Below, in pieces: positions 10,050 to 20,756 of a DNA stretch of 64,000 nt. Position 1 is the stretch's first letter. The number at the start of each line of letters is the position of its first letter. The stretch covers positions 440,958-504,957 of the forward strand of contig WMKK01000005.1 in assembly GCA_012295225.1 (NCBI GenBank). Reading direction: 5' to 3'. This stretch comes from Ostreococcus mediterraneus. Taxonomy: Eukaryota > Chlorophyta > Mamiellophyceae > Mamiellales > Bathycoccaceae. Both the position numbers and the translations under genes were made by a program. The notes beneath the pieces were generated by a model. It did not search any database. It saw only the letters and a list, made by a program, of their open reading frames with translations, and was not told where the DNA came from.

Positions 10050-13000
10050 TCACAAGGCTGGCGTGGACGTGGCGATGGCGTGGGCGTACAGGGAGCATCG
10101 TCCGTAGAGACTCCACGCGCGCGAAGGCGCGGCGGGCGCGTCACGCGCGTCGGCGTCGACGTAGAGCTGTATGAGAATGGACGACGGTTGGCGTCGGGCA
10201 AACTCGGGGCCGAATTCGTAGTGCAATATCGTCCGTGGCTTCGTGGCCGGGAGCATGTAATCACCGATGTGGTACACATCGGCATGTTCGCTATCGGTTG
10301 AGGTGCTCACGCCAGAAACTCGAACGAGAGATGCCGTGTAATTTGTCGTTTGGTCTGGGACGACGATTTTGAAACCAACCACCACGGAGGATGGAACGCC
10401 GACGTGCAAGGCGCTTCCGCTCGCGTTGGATTGTTCAAACGTTGAGCGCATGTATTCGCGCCGAATGTTGGGCATTGATGTCAACACGTTTTGCACAGAC
10501 TCGTCCGCGAGTAGGCGCGTGGGTGCGTCGTTGGAATCCGCCGAAGCTTCGACTCGCGACGCATCGTCATCCAACGAACTCGCGAGACACACGTCACGAG
10601 GATTCGTAACATCGATCATTTTTGATGAAACTTCACGGAGTTTAGAAACAGCGCGTGCGCATCGCTCGTCGATCTCGTTTCTCGGTACTGTTACCGCCGA
10701 AGTCGCCGCAGCTTGCGATCCCAACGCGCTCGTCACCGAGCTCAACGTTGCCGAATTTGGTCGAATCATGGGACCAACAAACGACTCAAGGCTCGACAAG
10801 CTCAAGCTTCGAAGCGATGAAATCGCAGAAGATGCACTTGACGCTGTTGTGACAGCGGACGTCGATCGCTCGGCTTGGATTTCTTGCAAACCCGATTTGG
10901 CCAGCCATTCTCGCAAGGCGAGCGTGGGATTTAAATCACTCGACTTTCTACCGGCGCGAGCGATAACGGCATCGCGAGCAGAAGCTGACATCCGCGCTTG
11001 GATGCGAACGGTTTCGAGCTCCAGTAAAAGTGCTAAGGCTTCCGCGCCATCAGCTTTGCTTTGTACGAATTCTGACATCGCCCTTTCGTAGTCGGCCTCA
11101 GTGAGGGCGTTTTCATCCGCGCTTGCGTCTGATTCACCGTCGCACGGTAAAGACGAACTTTGACTTGAATTCGGCCGCGGCGGTTTCTTGTACGGCGAGC
11201 TATCCATCGATGCCGTGCCACTCGCTGTGGAATCGACGCGTTCACTACTATTCACTCCGGCGCTAATAAGTTCTACCTGACCAACCATAAGAAACGCGTC
11301 CTTCAGTGCGTCGAGTCCGAGATCATTACACAATCGCAAGGAAACTTTAGTGCACGTGTCTTTGGACAAGTATAAGTCTTGCGCGCCACGATTAAATCCC
11401 CACGGTCCGCATTCCAAGCCCAATGAAGGCGAATGAAGCGGAAGCATGATAGGAGTCGCCGCGGAGACTCTCGGAAGCTCGAGCGACACGCTCGCTGTCG
11501 ATCCTGAACCGTAGCTCACTTCGATCTCAACGCGTGACGGCGCGAGGTATTCAGACACCGATCCAGGCGTTGTGATTAATAAATACTCAGGAGCGTTCTC
11601 GATGCGATCATTGATGTCCAAAGTCAACGACAGTTCGTACGTGCCCTTGGAGGTGATCCAAAGCGGCGCTGAAATTGCCTTTGCCGCCCCACGCGAGGAC
11701 AACAAGCATGCAGAGAGTTCACCCGACAACGCCGGCACGATACACTGCGAAGGATTTGCCATGCGCGAATGCGTTGTTCTTGACAGCACAAATCCTGGAT
11801 CGTCCAAAATCGAAGGAAAGTACTTGCGTTTGTTCAACCCAAGAAACATTTCCAACTGTTGCTGTTTATTACCGTCGGAAACCATGTTGAAAAATCTGCG
11901 CTGAATGCCAATAGTGGCGTTGCTCATCGTACTACTCGCTGACGTTTGCGTTGATTTGAATCGAACAGCTGCTGCTGTGTTGGGATCAGCATCGAGTAAA
12001 TGAATTGTGGCTGTGTGCGAAGCGCGCGTTGACGTGTACATTTGCGCGTGGAAATCACCATTCGCCAAAAATATTTCCACCATAGCCGTCAAACATTGAG
12101 GGAGCATGGACTGCCGGAAATCGTCAACTGAACTCCCTAACCATTTGAATGAGTCTGTATCTTGAGCGCTCGCCGCTTTCTCGGGACTTTTCATCAAATC
12201 GTCGAGCCATTCTACGCCACCCGATGCGCTTAAACGCGCTTCGCCAGAGTTCAGCCGCGTCAGTAACTTTGACTTGCCTGGACTCCCTTCGATGGGCGAA
12301 GGCAAATCGGCCACTACGTCTTCTTTCGGAGGATCCATGCCCACTGGTTGCGTCGGTAGTGTCCAGCTGGTCGTTCGCGTGTTATGGTCGATGTAAAATG
12401 TTCTACCAGTCGTCGCATCCGTTCGCGACTCCCAACCTGGAGGGAGAAAGTTGCCGCTTGACGTTCGTTTCGGCACTGTAGATGGCCCGGTCGAATTTGG
12501 TCGACCCACTTCAAGCGCTGTTCTGGCGAGATCAGCGTTGAAGACTTTTAGTCCTATCGCCGCGCACTGTTCCGTTAACACTTGTGCGGCGACAAAAAAT
12601 CCAGCTAAATTTGTTCTGTCCAAAGAATCCGCGCAATTATATCGTAGCAATCCACGCTGCCATTCCGTCACGCTCTTGTCCACCTCGCTATCGTCGGCGT
12701 GTTTGCTCGTCGAACCAGTGGAAATCGAGCAGTCAACCAGCTGGCGCCGGAGCGCCACCCACAAGCCTTCTACAGTTTTTGCCTCGCCGAGCGCCTTGCA
12801 GTTTGAGTGCCAATCAAAGTTCAACACTGAAATATCAGATAACCCGTTGCGTTGACGAACGCCTCGAATGGCTTCGTGAAAGTGCTCAGAAAGTAACAAC
12901 TCGGGTTTCCCTGGTGCGCAGCGCAATAGATTCACACACGTCACTGGAAATGATAGTCGATCCATGGAACTCACACCTGGTCTCGCGCGATAGGCGTTGA

Positions 13001-14060
13001 GCAAACGCGAAAAGTACGTGCTTGTGCCACGGTATGGATTGTCTTTGGAAACCTGTATCTCCGCTTCACCATACGCTTGTTTAATTTCCTGCGCCCAGCT
13101 GATTGGTACGCTTCCTCGTCGCCACACGTACGAAGACCAACTCCACACTTTGCCGTCGACGCGGCTCGCGCTGTCGGAAGACAGCCGCTCCTCATCACTC
13201 GACGCGCTTCCATCGCCTACTTCGCACCACACCAACTGTTCCATTTCAACTTCATTTCCCGGTGCGCCAATTTCATTCAACCCACGCGCGAGATATCTCG
13301 TCCCAGGGTGCAAACTCGAGCGCTTGCCAAAAATGCACAGATGAAACGTCTTGTCGTTGGCGTCGCGTAGCTCGCGCTGCTCCACCAAACCTTGAATCAA
13401 TGTCGGGCAAATCCCCGCGATATTCGTCGCTCTGAGTGGCGCCGCGAGCGCAGCATTCCAGACCCACTCTCGATCGGGGCTATTCAAGCCACTCTTCGCG
13501 TTGCCATACGGAAATGGTCTCGACACGTCAAACGTTTCGCAATAAAAGTGCGTCCCGTCAACCGAAAACTCAAACAACGATTGTGCGTTCGCGCGCTCCT
13601 CTCGACTCAACGCCGCGCACACGTTGCGCAGAGGTATCTTAACCCACACGCTCTCGCGCACCTGTAACACCTCGTCCCCGGTCGGAAGCGTCGCCGCGAC
13701 GTGTACTTTTTTCGCCACCAACACGCACGCGATGTCGCCCAGCGTCGCGTATCCCAAAGCCGCCGCACCCCGCACCACCTCTCGCGCGTACCCTCTCGCG
13801 CGCAGAGCATCACACGCATCGTCGACGCTCCCAAAAACATCAACACCCGAGACACTGCCGACGAGTAAGCGTCCAGTAGCGCCGCACACGCGAACCACGC
13901 GAGCCTCGCTCGAGACGCTCGAGTGCGAGATCACGACGAAATCACCCCCCACCTCGCTCTCCAGCACCACGCACTCGCCGCGACGCTGCGCAGACGACGA
14001 CGCAGACATTCCCAATGCGTCCGTCACGCGCAGTGGCGGCGACGCTCCGTCGCGATCCAT
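10050..14060 (-). CDS. SAC9: SAC9-type phosphoinositide phosphatase with WW domain
   Basis: 1336 residues, one exon. The SAC domain fills roughly residues 60-520 and holds the catalytic CX5R(T) loop in YNCADSLDRTN, with the nucleophile at about Cys476. A WW domain follows directly at ~539-568 (LPPGWESRTDATTGRTFYID). SAC domain followed by WW is the diagnostic layout of plant SAC9, which controls membrane PI(4,5)P2 in endocytosis and stress responses. The long C-terminal part (~600-1336) has predicted beta-rich stretches and low-complexity Ser linkers and no catalytic motif that I can see. The ATG at 14060 sits across a 258-nt promoter from APC1. No transmembrane segment, so a peripheral cytosolic enzyme. 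A shorter alternative start is MSASSSAQ, 17 residues in. Confidence 0.9.
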   Translation of the reverse strand: MDRDGASPPLRVTDALGMSASSSAQRRGECVVLESEVGGDFVVISHSSVSSEARVVRVCGATGRLLVGSVSGVDVFGSVDDACDALRARGYAREVVRGAAALGYATLGDIACVLVAKKVHVAATLPTGDEVLQVRESVWVKIPLRNVCAALSREERANAQSLFEFSVDGTHFYCETFDVSRPFPYGNAKSGLNSPDREWVWNAALAAPLRATNIAGICPTLIQGLVEQRELRDANDKTFHLCIFGKRSSLHPGTRYLARGLNEIGAPGNEVEMEQLVWCEVGDGSASSDEERLSSDSASRVDGKVWSWSSYVWRRGSVPISWAQEIKQAYGEAEIQVSKDNPYRGTSTYFSRLLNAYRARPGVSSMDRLSFPVTCVNLLRCAPGKPELLLSEHFHEAIRGVRQRNGLSDISVLNFDWHSNCKALGEAKTVEGLWVALRRQLVDCSISTGSTSKHADDSEVDKSVTEWQRGLLRYNCADSLDRTNLAGFFVAAQVLTEQCAAIGLKVFNADLARTALEVGRPNSTGPSTVPKRTSSGNFLPPGWESRTDATTGRTFYIDHNTRTTSWTLPTQPVGMDPPKEDVVADLPSPIEGSPGKSKLLTRLNSGEARLSASGGVEWLDDLMKSPEKAASAQDTDSFKWLGSSVDDFRQSMLPQCLTAMVEIFLANGDFHAQMYTSTRASHTATIHLLDADPNTAAAVRFKSTQTSASSTMSNATIGIQRRFFNMVSDGNKQQQLEMFLGLNKRKYFPSILDDPGFVLSRTTHSRMANPSQCIVPALSGELSACLLSSRGAAKAISAPLWITSKGTYELSLTLDINDRIENAPEYLLITTPGSVSEYLAPSRVEIEVSYGSGSTASVSLELPRVSAATPIMLPLHSPSLGLECGPWGFNRGAQDLYLSKDTCTKVSLRLCNDLGLDALKDAFLMVGQVELISAGVNSSERVDSTASGTASMDSSPYKKPPRPNSSQSSSLPCDGESDASADENALTEADYERAMSEFVQSKADGAEALALLLELETVRIQARMSASARDAVIARAGRKSSDLNPTLALREWLAKSGLQEIQAERSTSAVTTASSASSAISSLRSLSLSSLESFVGPMIRPNSATLSSVTSALGSQAAATSAVTVPRNEIDERCARAVSKLREVSSKMIDVTNPRDVCLASSLDDDASRVEASADSNDAPTRLLADESVQNVLTSMPNIRREYMRSTFEQSNASGSALHVGVPSSVVVGFKIVVPDQTTNYTASLVRVSGVSTSTDSEHADVYHIGDYMLPATKPRTILHYEFGPEFARRQPSSILIQLYVDADARDAPAAPSRAWSLYGRCSLYAHAIATSTPAL

Positions 14061-14318
14061 CGCGCACGCGGCGTTGGATTAATCAAAGAATCAAGTGGCA
14101 ACGCCTGAACGCCGCCGAGCACCGCCGAGCGCCGCCGAGCGCGCGCCGTCGCTCTCGCGCCGTCGCTCTCGCGCACGTCGAACGCTCTCTCGTCGATCGC
14201 CGCGCGCGTGCGAGCGCGAGCGCGTCGTCGTGTGACGCGCAGTCTGGTTTAAATTTGTTCTCGAGCTGTCGTTCACACCACACACCTCGTCGCCGTGGTC
14301 GTCTCCGTCGCCGCATCG
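14061..14318. promoter_or_regulatory. Bidirectional promoter SAC9/APC1 with tandem repeats
   Basis: The 258 nt between two divergent ATGs. It holds three tandem copies of a decamer (R)CCGCCGAGC at 14111-14140 followed by two exact tandem copies of a 14-mer, GCGCCGTCGCTCTC, at 14143-14170. Both genes must be driven from this segment. Confidence 0.6.
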
Positions 14319-17300
14319 ATGACGCGCGACAGCGACGGGGCGGATTGGAGCGATCCCACAGCGTCGCCGTCGACGTCGCAAGACCGCGGCGAGCGCGACT
14401 TTGCGCCGCAGTCGAGCAGTTCGCAACCGATGGCGTTGGGCGCTCGAGCGCCGCGCGTGAGCATCGGTGGCGATACGCGCGCCGCCATGGCGCGCATAGA
14501 CGCGCTCGCGCTCGATGATGAAACGTTCGCAGCGAGAATGCGCGGTGAATTTAGCGTCAGGTGCGTTCGCGCGCGCGTGCAGGGAGAAGATGAGGATGAA
14601 GATGGCGCGCGGACGCGTCGGTGCACGGCGTCTCTGGGTGGACGTTCCACCGCCGACGGCGAACACGCGTTGGGATTTAAGGGTAAAAACGTCGTATGGA
14701 CGGTCGGTGGGGGCGTTCGAGCGCGATTTACGTGTCAAGACGATGTGAAAGATGTGTGTTGGTGTCGATTTCAAGGCGAGGAGTCGACGTCGAGGCCAAC
14801 CGACGAAGACGAGGATGGAGATAAAAGTGGCGCTGGATGGTTTCTATGCGTGTTACATCGCGATTCGTGGACTTTATATGGGTTATCGGGTGAATTTCAC
14901 ACGATGCCGCTCGGGTTCGATGCGGTGTCGTTCGCGGCGACGAAGATGGGATTGTTGTTTACGGCGAAGGATGGTTCGACGTCGCTCGCAGCGCATACAT
15001 TGGACGCACCGACTGCGATTGATGGGTTCGTGCATGCTGACTACATGTCGGCGTGTGTGGTGTGGAGTGATGCTATGCGTGACGAAGTGCTCGTGTACGT
15101 GCCCGCGCGAGGGGTGTATGAGTTGTGGATGTTATCTCGCGAGCCCGCGGCGCGGGATACGGAATTTAGCGACGCCGTGCCGGAATTCAAAACATGCGCG
15201 CGATTATGCTGGAGCGAACGCGCGCCAACGTTTGCGATCGATTCGCCGACAGGGGCGATGCGGTATAGTCTCGTTCACGATGAAGCTGGTAGAGAAATGA
15301 TTCTCATGTCGAGTGACGTACGCGAGTACGGGCGCGTTCTCGGCTTTTACGTGAGCGAGTCGCCCAACGGCGAGCGATGCACAGCAGAAATTATAGGCTA
15401 TTCAGCGATCGGCGTCAGTGCGACGCGTTCTAGTGATGGTTTACTGGACACAATTTACATCGATCATCAGGGATTTATTGTTTTGTGCGTGGGTCTGAGC
15501 GTGATTTGCAAGATTGGCCTCGAAAACGTCTCTGGACGACGAAGCCTCGGCGCGCACAGGCTATCACAATGCGTCAACTCTGACGTCACTGTACGTACGC
15601 GAGAGAACGAGGTGCTGCGCGTGCGCATGCCTGGAGCACTCGCATCACCCGTGGCACGAGCTCTGTTACGCGTTTTGCAAGATGCATGTTCGCCAGAAGA
15701 TTACTACGAAGTCAAGCGCCGATTGTACATGGATGAACGCGTAGGCGCCACGGCGCCTGAAGATGAATGGTCACATTTCGTTCGAGTGTTAAAATACTGG
15801 TGCGGGTTTAGCACGAGCACGATAGATTCGGGCGAAATGAGTGATTGGGAGTACGCACAACGCGTGTTGAGCGACGGCAGCGCGTGCATTCGCGCTCGTG
15901 CGGCGCACGAAAATGAGAGCAATCGCGTGGCGACGCGTGTAAACGTTGATATTCTTCGCTCTCAAACAATTCTCGTCGCCGTGCATGCGTTGTATGAAGC
16001 GTGTAAAATGGATGTTTTGCATCGCACGATGTTGAAACAGCTACGAGATTTAGCGCTGTCGTTAGCACACGCGATTGGTGACGCGGGCTACGTTGACTTC
16101 TACTCGCGAGATTCAGGCGCGAGTATTTCTCCGCTCACATCAAGCCATTATACGACAAACATTCCAGATATCATGCGTGCGTGTGAGGGGCTATTTGCAG
16201 GAAGATCCGATTTCGACTCGTTAGTTCCGCCACTCATCCTCGCCGGTCTTGAAGCGAATTCTTCAATCGACGCGAGTACATTTGGCGGCTCCATTCTAGT
16301 GCACGCGCGCCGCGTCGTGCGTATGTGTCACATTTGTTCGCTGAGCAACGCCACGTTGGCGCAGTCGGGAGGTATGCTTGCAGTATGCATGGGAGAGATG
16401 GGATTCAAAGTTGAAGATTTAGAGCGCCTGCCTTTGGGATTAGCGATTCCTTTTCATGGAACACTGCAATATAACCGCCACACACCGGCGAATGGTTTAC
16501 CGGCGGAGGCGTACGAGCTCATCGGTCGTCGTGACTTAGCGTTGATTCATAGCGAACGCGGCTTATCGGTGCTTCGTCGCGGTGAAGAAAATGAGGTACA
16601 AACCACGACCAGACTATTAGATGACGCAGAACAAACTTGTGACGGTTTAGAGCACCTTGAGGGCTTTGTTGGACCGTTGCGATTTCCACGCGATTACCGC
16701 ATTCGCGAGCTTCGCGAGTTGCTCGCGACTGCTTCGCCAGTACCGATTAATCTGGAAGACACCGATGGTGACGCCGGTGATTCCGAGCAAGGCTCTCAAC
16801 AACAGTCGAAGTTATGGCTCATGGCTGCCCGAACATCGGCGATGCCTGTCGGCCGAGGAGCGGCGACACTGAGCACGCTCTTGGTGAAGCCGACAGAGGT
16901 GTTAGGCGTACCCGAACTCTGCCTCGCTGGTTGTCTGCCGATGCAGCAGTTTGCGGTTGTAAATTTAGATCTCACGGCGACAAATGCACCAGCAGGGTTT
17001 GTGAATTGGCCAGATTTTCACAACGGCGCCGCGGCTGGGTTAGCGCTACGTTCAGACGCACAGAGCGGTAAGCTCACACGCGCTTGGATTGTTTTCAACC
17101 GTCCAAAAGTGCCCACGTTCTCCCACGCCGGAGTTCTCATGGCACTTGGGTTAAACGGACATTTGTCTAGTTTGACGGCGACGGATCTTTACAGGTATTT
17201 ATCTCAAGAACACGAGGCCACAACGGTAGGGACGCTGCTTGGCGTCGCCGCGTCCAAACTAGGCACCGCGGACCCGGCGACGAGTCGAATGTGCTTTTTA

Positions 17301-19631
17301 CATTTACCGACACGGCATCCGATGTCGTTCCCGGAGATTGAGCTCCCACCTCTCGTGCAATCAGCTGCACTTCTCGCAGTTGGTTTGCTGTATCAGGGCA
17401 CGGCTCAGCGTCTGATTGTAGAAACGCTCTTGAGCGAGCTTGGCAAATCGCCCGAAGGAGACGTCGTGAGCGGTCGAGAGTGTTATGCGTTATCTGCCGG
17501 TATAGCTCTCGGGCTTGCTACTCTTGGCCGTGGACACGATTCTATGGGACTCTCAGATCTGCGTGTAGCGGAACGATTGCGCCATTTCATCGCCGGCGGT
17601 GTCTCTCGAAAGATTCCACCGCCAGGCGGCGTTCCGCCGTCGAATCGCAAATCCACGAGCGGCGCCGCTGAGTGGCACGATGGCATCGAAGACATGACTG
17701 AATCGTCCATCGCGTCTGTTGATGGATACATCTTGGAAGGATCGATGGTAAACGTCGACTTATCCGCGCCTGGTGCGATGATGGCGTTGGCTATGATGTA
17801 CATGAAATCCAACGACGAGACGGTGGCGTCGTACCTCGATATTCCATCAACGCACTATGCCTTGGACAACGCCCGTCCGGATTACGTACTGTTACGCGTC
17901 GTGACTCGGAGTGTGATTATGTGGGACAGCATCGAGTCGGACACGCAGTGGATCGAAGGTTTGTTACCGCCGCTGTTACGAGGTGCCATGGACGCCAAGA
18001 CACCAGAAGAACGCGAAGCGCAGGACGACGCATCATGGCTCGGCGAAGCCGACGTCGAAGCCATCGCGCAAACGTACGTCAACGTGATTGCTGGCGGTTG
18101 CATGTCTATAGGCTTACGTTACGCCGGCTCTGGTAATGTTGATGCGGCGAAGACGTTGCGTCATTACGCATTCAAGTTTCTGGATTGGAAGAAAAAAGCG
18201 GGCCAAGGCGATCAAGTCTTGGTTAGCAAAGCCGCGTTGGAGATTTGCATCGGCGTCATCGCCATGTCTTTGGCGTGCGTCATGGCGGGCACGGGTGACT
18301 TGCCCACGCTTCGCTTGCTCAGACATCTTCGATCGAGATTGGATACGAGCTCGAGCGCGAATTCAACTGGATTGACGTATGGCGCGCACATGGCTGTCGG
18401 ACTCGCGAATGGATTTTTATTCCTCGGTGGCGGATCTCAAACGTTCTCCACTGATAACGCATCCATCGCAGCGCTAATGATTGCAATGTTTCCTCGCTTC
18501 CCGTCGACGACGTCCGATAATCGGTGGCATTGCCAAGCGTACCGTCATTTGTACGTACTCGCCGCGCGGCCACGGTTGTTACAGACGGTGGACGCGACGA
18601 CTCTCGACGCCGTATCCACGCCGCTCGAGATGACGTGCACGGTCAAGGGTAAAGAAATCACCACACAGCTCATCACACCGTGCCTGTTGCCCGACCCGTC
18701 GTCGTTGGTGCGCATTCGCTTGATTTCACCACGGTATTGGCCGCTGACGCTTGATTTTTCCGACGGGCGCGACGACGCCAAGAAGAAATTCTACGCGTTA
18801 CGACGCGTGCCCATTCAGCGACACACCGGCGCGCTATCGTACGAAGTCGATCGTACTGGCGCAAAAGCCCAACTCGCCACGGCGTTGCACGCCGCAGGCG
18901 CGAAAGCAGCACTGAAACCATCAACCTCGGCATTCTTTGAGCAAAACACTGCGCCGGTGGCCAACGCCACGGCGGCGCAAGCAGGCAAAGACGCCGTCGA
19001 CGTCTTCACGAGCGACGTCACTTTGCTCGCATTCTCGCACGCCATGTGTGATGGTTCGAGTGACCGCGCGGGATTTACCGCTGCGGCGTTACGCGAGTGC
19101 ATGGAACGTGAAGTTCCAGAGGCGCTACGCGCGTACGTGGATTTGTACGCGTCGTGCGAATCGCTCACGCACGCGTCTTCCACGCCTCACGAAGAATTTG
19201 CCACTCAAGCCTCGCTCGCCGTGAGTGATTTGCGCCTGCTCGACGCATTTAATGCTCTCATCACTCGCAAGTCGGCGATTACCAACGAGCAAAGCACGAA
19301 TGTATCCCCCGTGCCCGAGTTGCTTTCGGCGAGTTTCCGGCGGAGTGTTTTATTATCGCTCGAAGGCGCGTACGGCGACAACGCGCTCGCCCGGTACTTG
19401 CGCGGGCAAGGATACGACGCCAGCGCTGATGCGCGAGGTGCGTTTGGGTGCTACCTTCGGTTGCTCGACATGCCAAACCCGAAAGTCTTACGACACGCCA
19501 TGGAAAGCGGCGGCGCGGGCGCGACGACATCCGCGTCGGCGGTCAGAGCGCGGCTTCCGCATTTAGCCCCAAGCGCGGTGTTACGCATCATAGAAGCGTG
19601 TTTGGAAGTTGTGGAAGAAGAATACGCGTAG
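14319..19631 (+). CDS. APC1: Anaphase-promoting complex subunit 1
   Basis: 1770 residues. APC1 is the largest scaffold of the APC/C ubiquitin ligase, holding the catalytic and TPR arms together for mitotic and G1 proteolysis. Seen: an N-terminal beta-propeller-like region (VWTVGGGVRARFTCQDDVK, VYVPARGVYELWML); a middle helical region; the conserved segment GFVGPLRFPRDYRIRELREL; and C-terminal PC (proteasome/cyclosome) repeats, e.g. HAGVLMALGLNGHLSSL and ALSAGIALGLATLGRGHDSM, in the conserved order seen in animals and plants. The frame stays open to a GTG at 14295, but the first ATG is 14319. It ends 40 nt before the convergent cyclophilin gene. No intron is needed. Confidence 0.92.
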   Translation: MTRDSDGADWSDPTASPSTSQDRGERDFAPQSSSSQPMALGARAPRVSIGGDTRAAMARIDALALDDETFAARMRGEFSVRCVRARVQGEDEDEDGARTRRCTASLGGRSTADGEHALGFKGKNVVWTVGGGVRARFTCQDDVKDVCWCRFQGEESTSRPTDEDEDGDKSGAGWFLCVLHRDSWTLYGLSGEFHTMPLGFDAVSFAATKMGLLFTAKDGSTSLAAHTLDAPTAIDGFVHADYMSACVVWSDAMRDEVLVYVPARGVYELWMLSREPAARDTEFSDAVPEFKTCARLCWSERAPTFAIDSPTGAMRYSLVHDEAGREMILMSSDVREYGRVLGFYVSESPNGERCTAEIIGYSAIGVSATRSSDGLLDTIYIDHQGFIVLCVGLSVICKIGLENVSGRRSLGAHRLSQCVNSDVTVRTRENEVLRVRMPGALASPVARALLRVLQDACSPEDYYEVKRRLYMDERVGATAPEDEWSHFVRVLKYWCGFSTSTIDSGEMSDWEYAQRVLSDGSACIRARAAHENESNRVATRVNVDILRSQTILVAVHALYEACKMDVLHRTMLKQLRDLALSLAHAIGDAGYVDFYSRDSGASISPLTSSHYTTNIPDIMRACEGLFAGRSDFDSLVPPLILAGLEANSSIDASTFGGSILVHARRVVRMCHICSLSNATLAQSGGMLAVCMGEMGFKVEDLERLPLGLAIPFHGTLQYNRHTPANGLPAEAYELIGRRDLALIHSERGLSVLRRGEENEVQTTTRLLDDAEQTCDGLEHLEGFVGPLRFPRDYRIRELRELLATASPVPINLEDTDGDAGDSEQGSQQQSKLWLMAARTSAMPVGRGAATLSTLLVKPTEVLGVPELCLAGCLPMQQFAVVNLDLTATNAPAGFVNWPDFHNGAAAGLALRSDAQSGKLTRAWIVFNRPKVPTFSHAGVLMALGLNGHLSSLTATDLYRYLSQEHEATTVGTLLGVAASKLGTADPATSRMCFLHLPTRHPMSFPEIELPPLVQSAALLAVGLLYQGTAQRLIVETLLSELGKSPEGDVVSGRECYALSAGIALGLATLGRGHDSMGLSDLRVAERLRHFIAGGVSRKIPPPGGVPPSNRKSTSGAAEWHDGIEDMTESSIASVDGYILEGSMVNVDLSAPGAMMALAMMYMKSNDETVASYLDIPSTHYALDNARPDYVLLRVVTRSVIMWDSIESDTQWIEGLLPPLLRGAMDAKTPEEREAQDDASWLGEADVEAIAQTYVNVIAGGCMSIGLRYAGSGNVDAAKTLRHYAFKFLDWKKKAGQGDQVLVSKAALEICIGVIAMSLACVMAGTGDLPTLRLLRHLRSRLDTSSSANSTGLTYGAHMAVGLANGFLFLGGGSQTFSTDNASIAALMIAMFPRFPSTTSDNRWHCQAYRHLYVLAARPRLLQTVDATTLDAVSTPLEMTCTVKGKEITTQLITPCLLPDPSSLVRIRLISPRYWPLTLDFSDGRDDAKKKFYALRRVPIQRHTGALSYEVDRTGAKAQLATALHAAGAKAALKPSTSAFFEQNTAPVANATAAQAGKDAVDVFTSDVTLLAFSHAMCDGSSDRAGFTAAALRECMEREVPEALRAYVDLYASCESLTHASSTPHEEFATQASLAVSDLRLLDAFNALITRKSAITNEQSTNVSPVPELLSASFRRSVLLSLEGAYGDNALARYLRGQGYDASADARGAFGCYLRLLDMPNPKVLRHAMESGGAGATTSASAVRARLPHLAPSAVLRIIEACLEVVEEEYA

Positions 19632-19671
19632 CCTACATCTTAATAGAATAATTACAACATGCTTTGTCGCC

Positions 19672-20658
19672 TCATTCGACGGGTTCGGCGTCTGTGGATT
19701 CATCCGAAGTCGGCGGTGGAGTCGGAGGCGGCGCTCGAGCCACGACGCCCGCCGACTGAAAGACAACCTTTTTAAATGGTTTGGAAAACGCCTGCTCCGC
19801 CACCGTCGCGCGCTTATCGCCGATAGATTTCGCCACTTGGAAAAACGGCGAGCTCGAATTATCCTTCACCGTCGGCAGCTTTGAAATCGCCTCCAACACA
19901 TCCCAACCGTCGACGACGCGGCCGACGACGACATTTGTCGCGTCGAGCTCTGGCGCCGGTCTCAACGTAATCGCAAACGCCGTGCCATTCGGCGGTGGCG
20001 GCGGCGCGTCATACACCGTCTCGAACTTCCCACGCACGCTCACTAAACGCGCTTTCGCCTCAGGTTCGGGCTCGCTCGGATTGCGCTGAACGAACACGCT
20101 CACCAATCCGGGAACGTCGTGCGGTCGACGTCCCAAATCCTTCACCAACCGCTCCGCGCTCGGGCCTCCAATGATATCCACGGCTGCTTGCGTCCCGGGC
20201 GTCACGAACGCATTCACCCCGCCGTTACGCAAATAAATCTCCCCACCATCGTCTTCGCTCACTTCAATAGACTCAATCGTCGTCCGGCGATAACTTAAAC
20301 CGTCGACTCCACGGCAGAGCTGCGCGAAGCGCGCTCCAGCGAGCGTGGAGTCATCCACCGCGATAATCACCCGTCCGAGCACTTCAGCGTCGACGGCAAT
20401 GTCAAAATAACACTCGACGGGCGATGCCTCGTCGGCGTTCGCCGCGCTCGGGGCGCGAGTGGCGACGACGGCGGCGGTGATGGCCACGAGAGACACGCGC
20501 CGAGAGAGCTGCGCTGGCCCATCGTCGTCGTCGAGCTCACGTCGCGAACGCGCGTGCGAGGTGACGACGCGCGGCGCACGGCGAGCGAGACGCGCGGGGC
20601 GTGCGGTGACACGTTCTGAGGCGACCGCCGGCGCGGTGGCGAGCGTGAACGACGACAT
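19672..20658 (-). CDS. Cyclophilin-type peptidyl-prolyl isomerase, thylakoid lumen
   Basis: 328 residues. The N-terminus has a basic, acid-free transit region followed by twin Arg and a hydrophobic stretch ending Ala-rich (RRVSLVAITAAVVATRAPSA), the bipartite Tat-type signal for the thylakoid lumen. The cyclophilin fold follows: VECYFDIAVDAEVLGRVIIA, ARFAQLCRG, then GTAFAITLRPAPELDATNVV and VVGRVVDGWDVLEAISKLPT. The classical catalytic Arg-Phe-Gln site is not clear, so isomerase activity is doubtful, as in several lumenal cyclophilins. A Pro-rich acidic tail ends the protein. The frame opens further upstream but only with a TTG codon at 20712; the first ATG is 20658. TGTAATT lies 16 nt after the stop. 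Confidence 0.82.
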   Translation of the reverse strand: MSSFTLATAPAVASERVTARPARLARRAPRVVTSHARSRRELDDDDGPAQLSRRVSLVAITAAVVATRAPSAANADEASPVECYFDIAVDAEVLGRVIIAVDDSTLAGARFAQLCRGVDGLSYRRTTIESIEVSEDDGGEIYLRNGGVNAFVTPGTQAAVDIIGGPSAERLVKDLGRRPHDVPGLVSVFVQRNPSEPEPEAKARLVSVRGKFETVYDAPPPPPNGTAFAITLRPAPELDATNVVVGRVVDGWDVLEAISKLPTVKDNSSSPFFQVAKSIGDKRATVAEQAFSKPFKKVVFQSAGVVARAPPPTPPPTSDESTDAEPVE

Positions 20659-20756
20659 GGAACAAGAGAGGCGAGGTGTGTGGAGAAAGATATTTCGCGA
20701 ATGGATAACCAACGTCGGGACAAATTACAAAATGCGTATCGAGTGTGCGCGCGTGA

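Noticed and set aside
10369-11091. 240-codon plus-strand frame within SAC9
   Set aside because: Antisense shadow of the Ser-rich SAC9 C-terminus.
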